Positions 7,288 through 7,288 of a DNA stretch of 7,288 bases are shown here, one piece after another. The position numbers were made by a program, and so were the translations under genes. Source of the DNA: Globobulimina sp. (lineage: Eukaryota > Foraminifera > Rotaliida); NCBI GenBank assembly GCA_003354225.1, contig PIVH01000172.1, forward strand, positions 1 to 7,288, in the 5' to 3' direction. The notes below the pieces were generated by a model. The model saw only the letters and a program-made list of their open reading frames with translations. It was not told the origin of the DNA and did no database searches. The first letter of the stretch is position 1. Every line of letters begins with the position of its first letter.

Positions 7288-7288
7288 G

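Noticed and set aside
1-7288. CRISPR array, insertion sequence, tRNA or rRNA gene
   Set aside because: I saw no spaced repeat array, terminal inverted repeats, cloverleaf or rRNA-like segments on either strand.

Overview
The window holds one eukaryotic protein-coding gene on the + strand, nearly end to end: a divergent animal-type Dicer, the double-stranded-RNA endoribonuclease of RNA interference. The reading frame looks broken into two parts, ending at 1506 and resuming after a stop at 1517-1519. A 79-base GT...AG intron at 1442-1520 joins them in frame. The spliced coding sequence, join(229..1441, 1521..7126), has 2273 codons including the stop, so the protein is 2272 residues. The apparent start of the second part at 1523 is only a TTG codon, which supports splicing over two genes.

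Domain order (residues of the spliced protein): helicase lobe 1 with DTGLGKT (33-39) and DECH (148-151); a helicase insert and linker containing the intron; helicase lobe 2 with ATSLLEEGLD and QCKGRAR (564-570); about 490 residues I cannot assign; a DUF283 dimerisation domain whose last helix is at 1122-1143; platform (about 1195-1310); diverged PAZ (about 1480-1560); connector helix (from about 1570); RNase IIIa (about 1635-1765); a 300-residue linker with an acidic run; RNase IIIb (about 2068-2240). There is no C-terminal dsRNA-binding domain. RNase IIIb keeps all four catalytic acids. RNase IIIa has Tyr1657 where the first catalytic Glu belongs, so the two halves of the dicing centre look unequal.

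Flanks: 1-228 is AT-rich and holds two direct copies of GAAACCGGTTAT around a TATA-like stretch, an A run, a T run, possible 3' splice sites, and an upstream ATG opening a short frame that overlaps the Dicer start. Past the stop, AATAAA overlaps the TAA and is followed by a T/GT-rich tract, which suggests a very short 3' UTR. The last 75 bases are open on the - strand and could be the tail of a convergent gene, but the support is weak.

Organism: a eukaryote using the standard stop codons, with an AT-rich genome and a small intron. Platform, PAZ, connector and DUF283 motifs resemble animal Dicers. A fast-evolving animal with compact introns, such as a mite or similar arthropod with a Dicer-2-like paralogue, would fit, but that placement is a guess. 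A 1213-base and a 5606-base exon separated by one tiny intron is unusual for an animal and leaves other intron-poor eukaryotes open.
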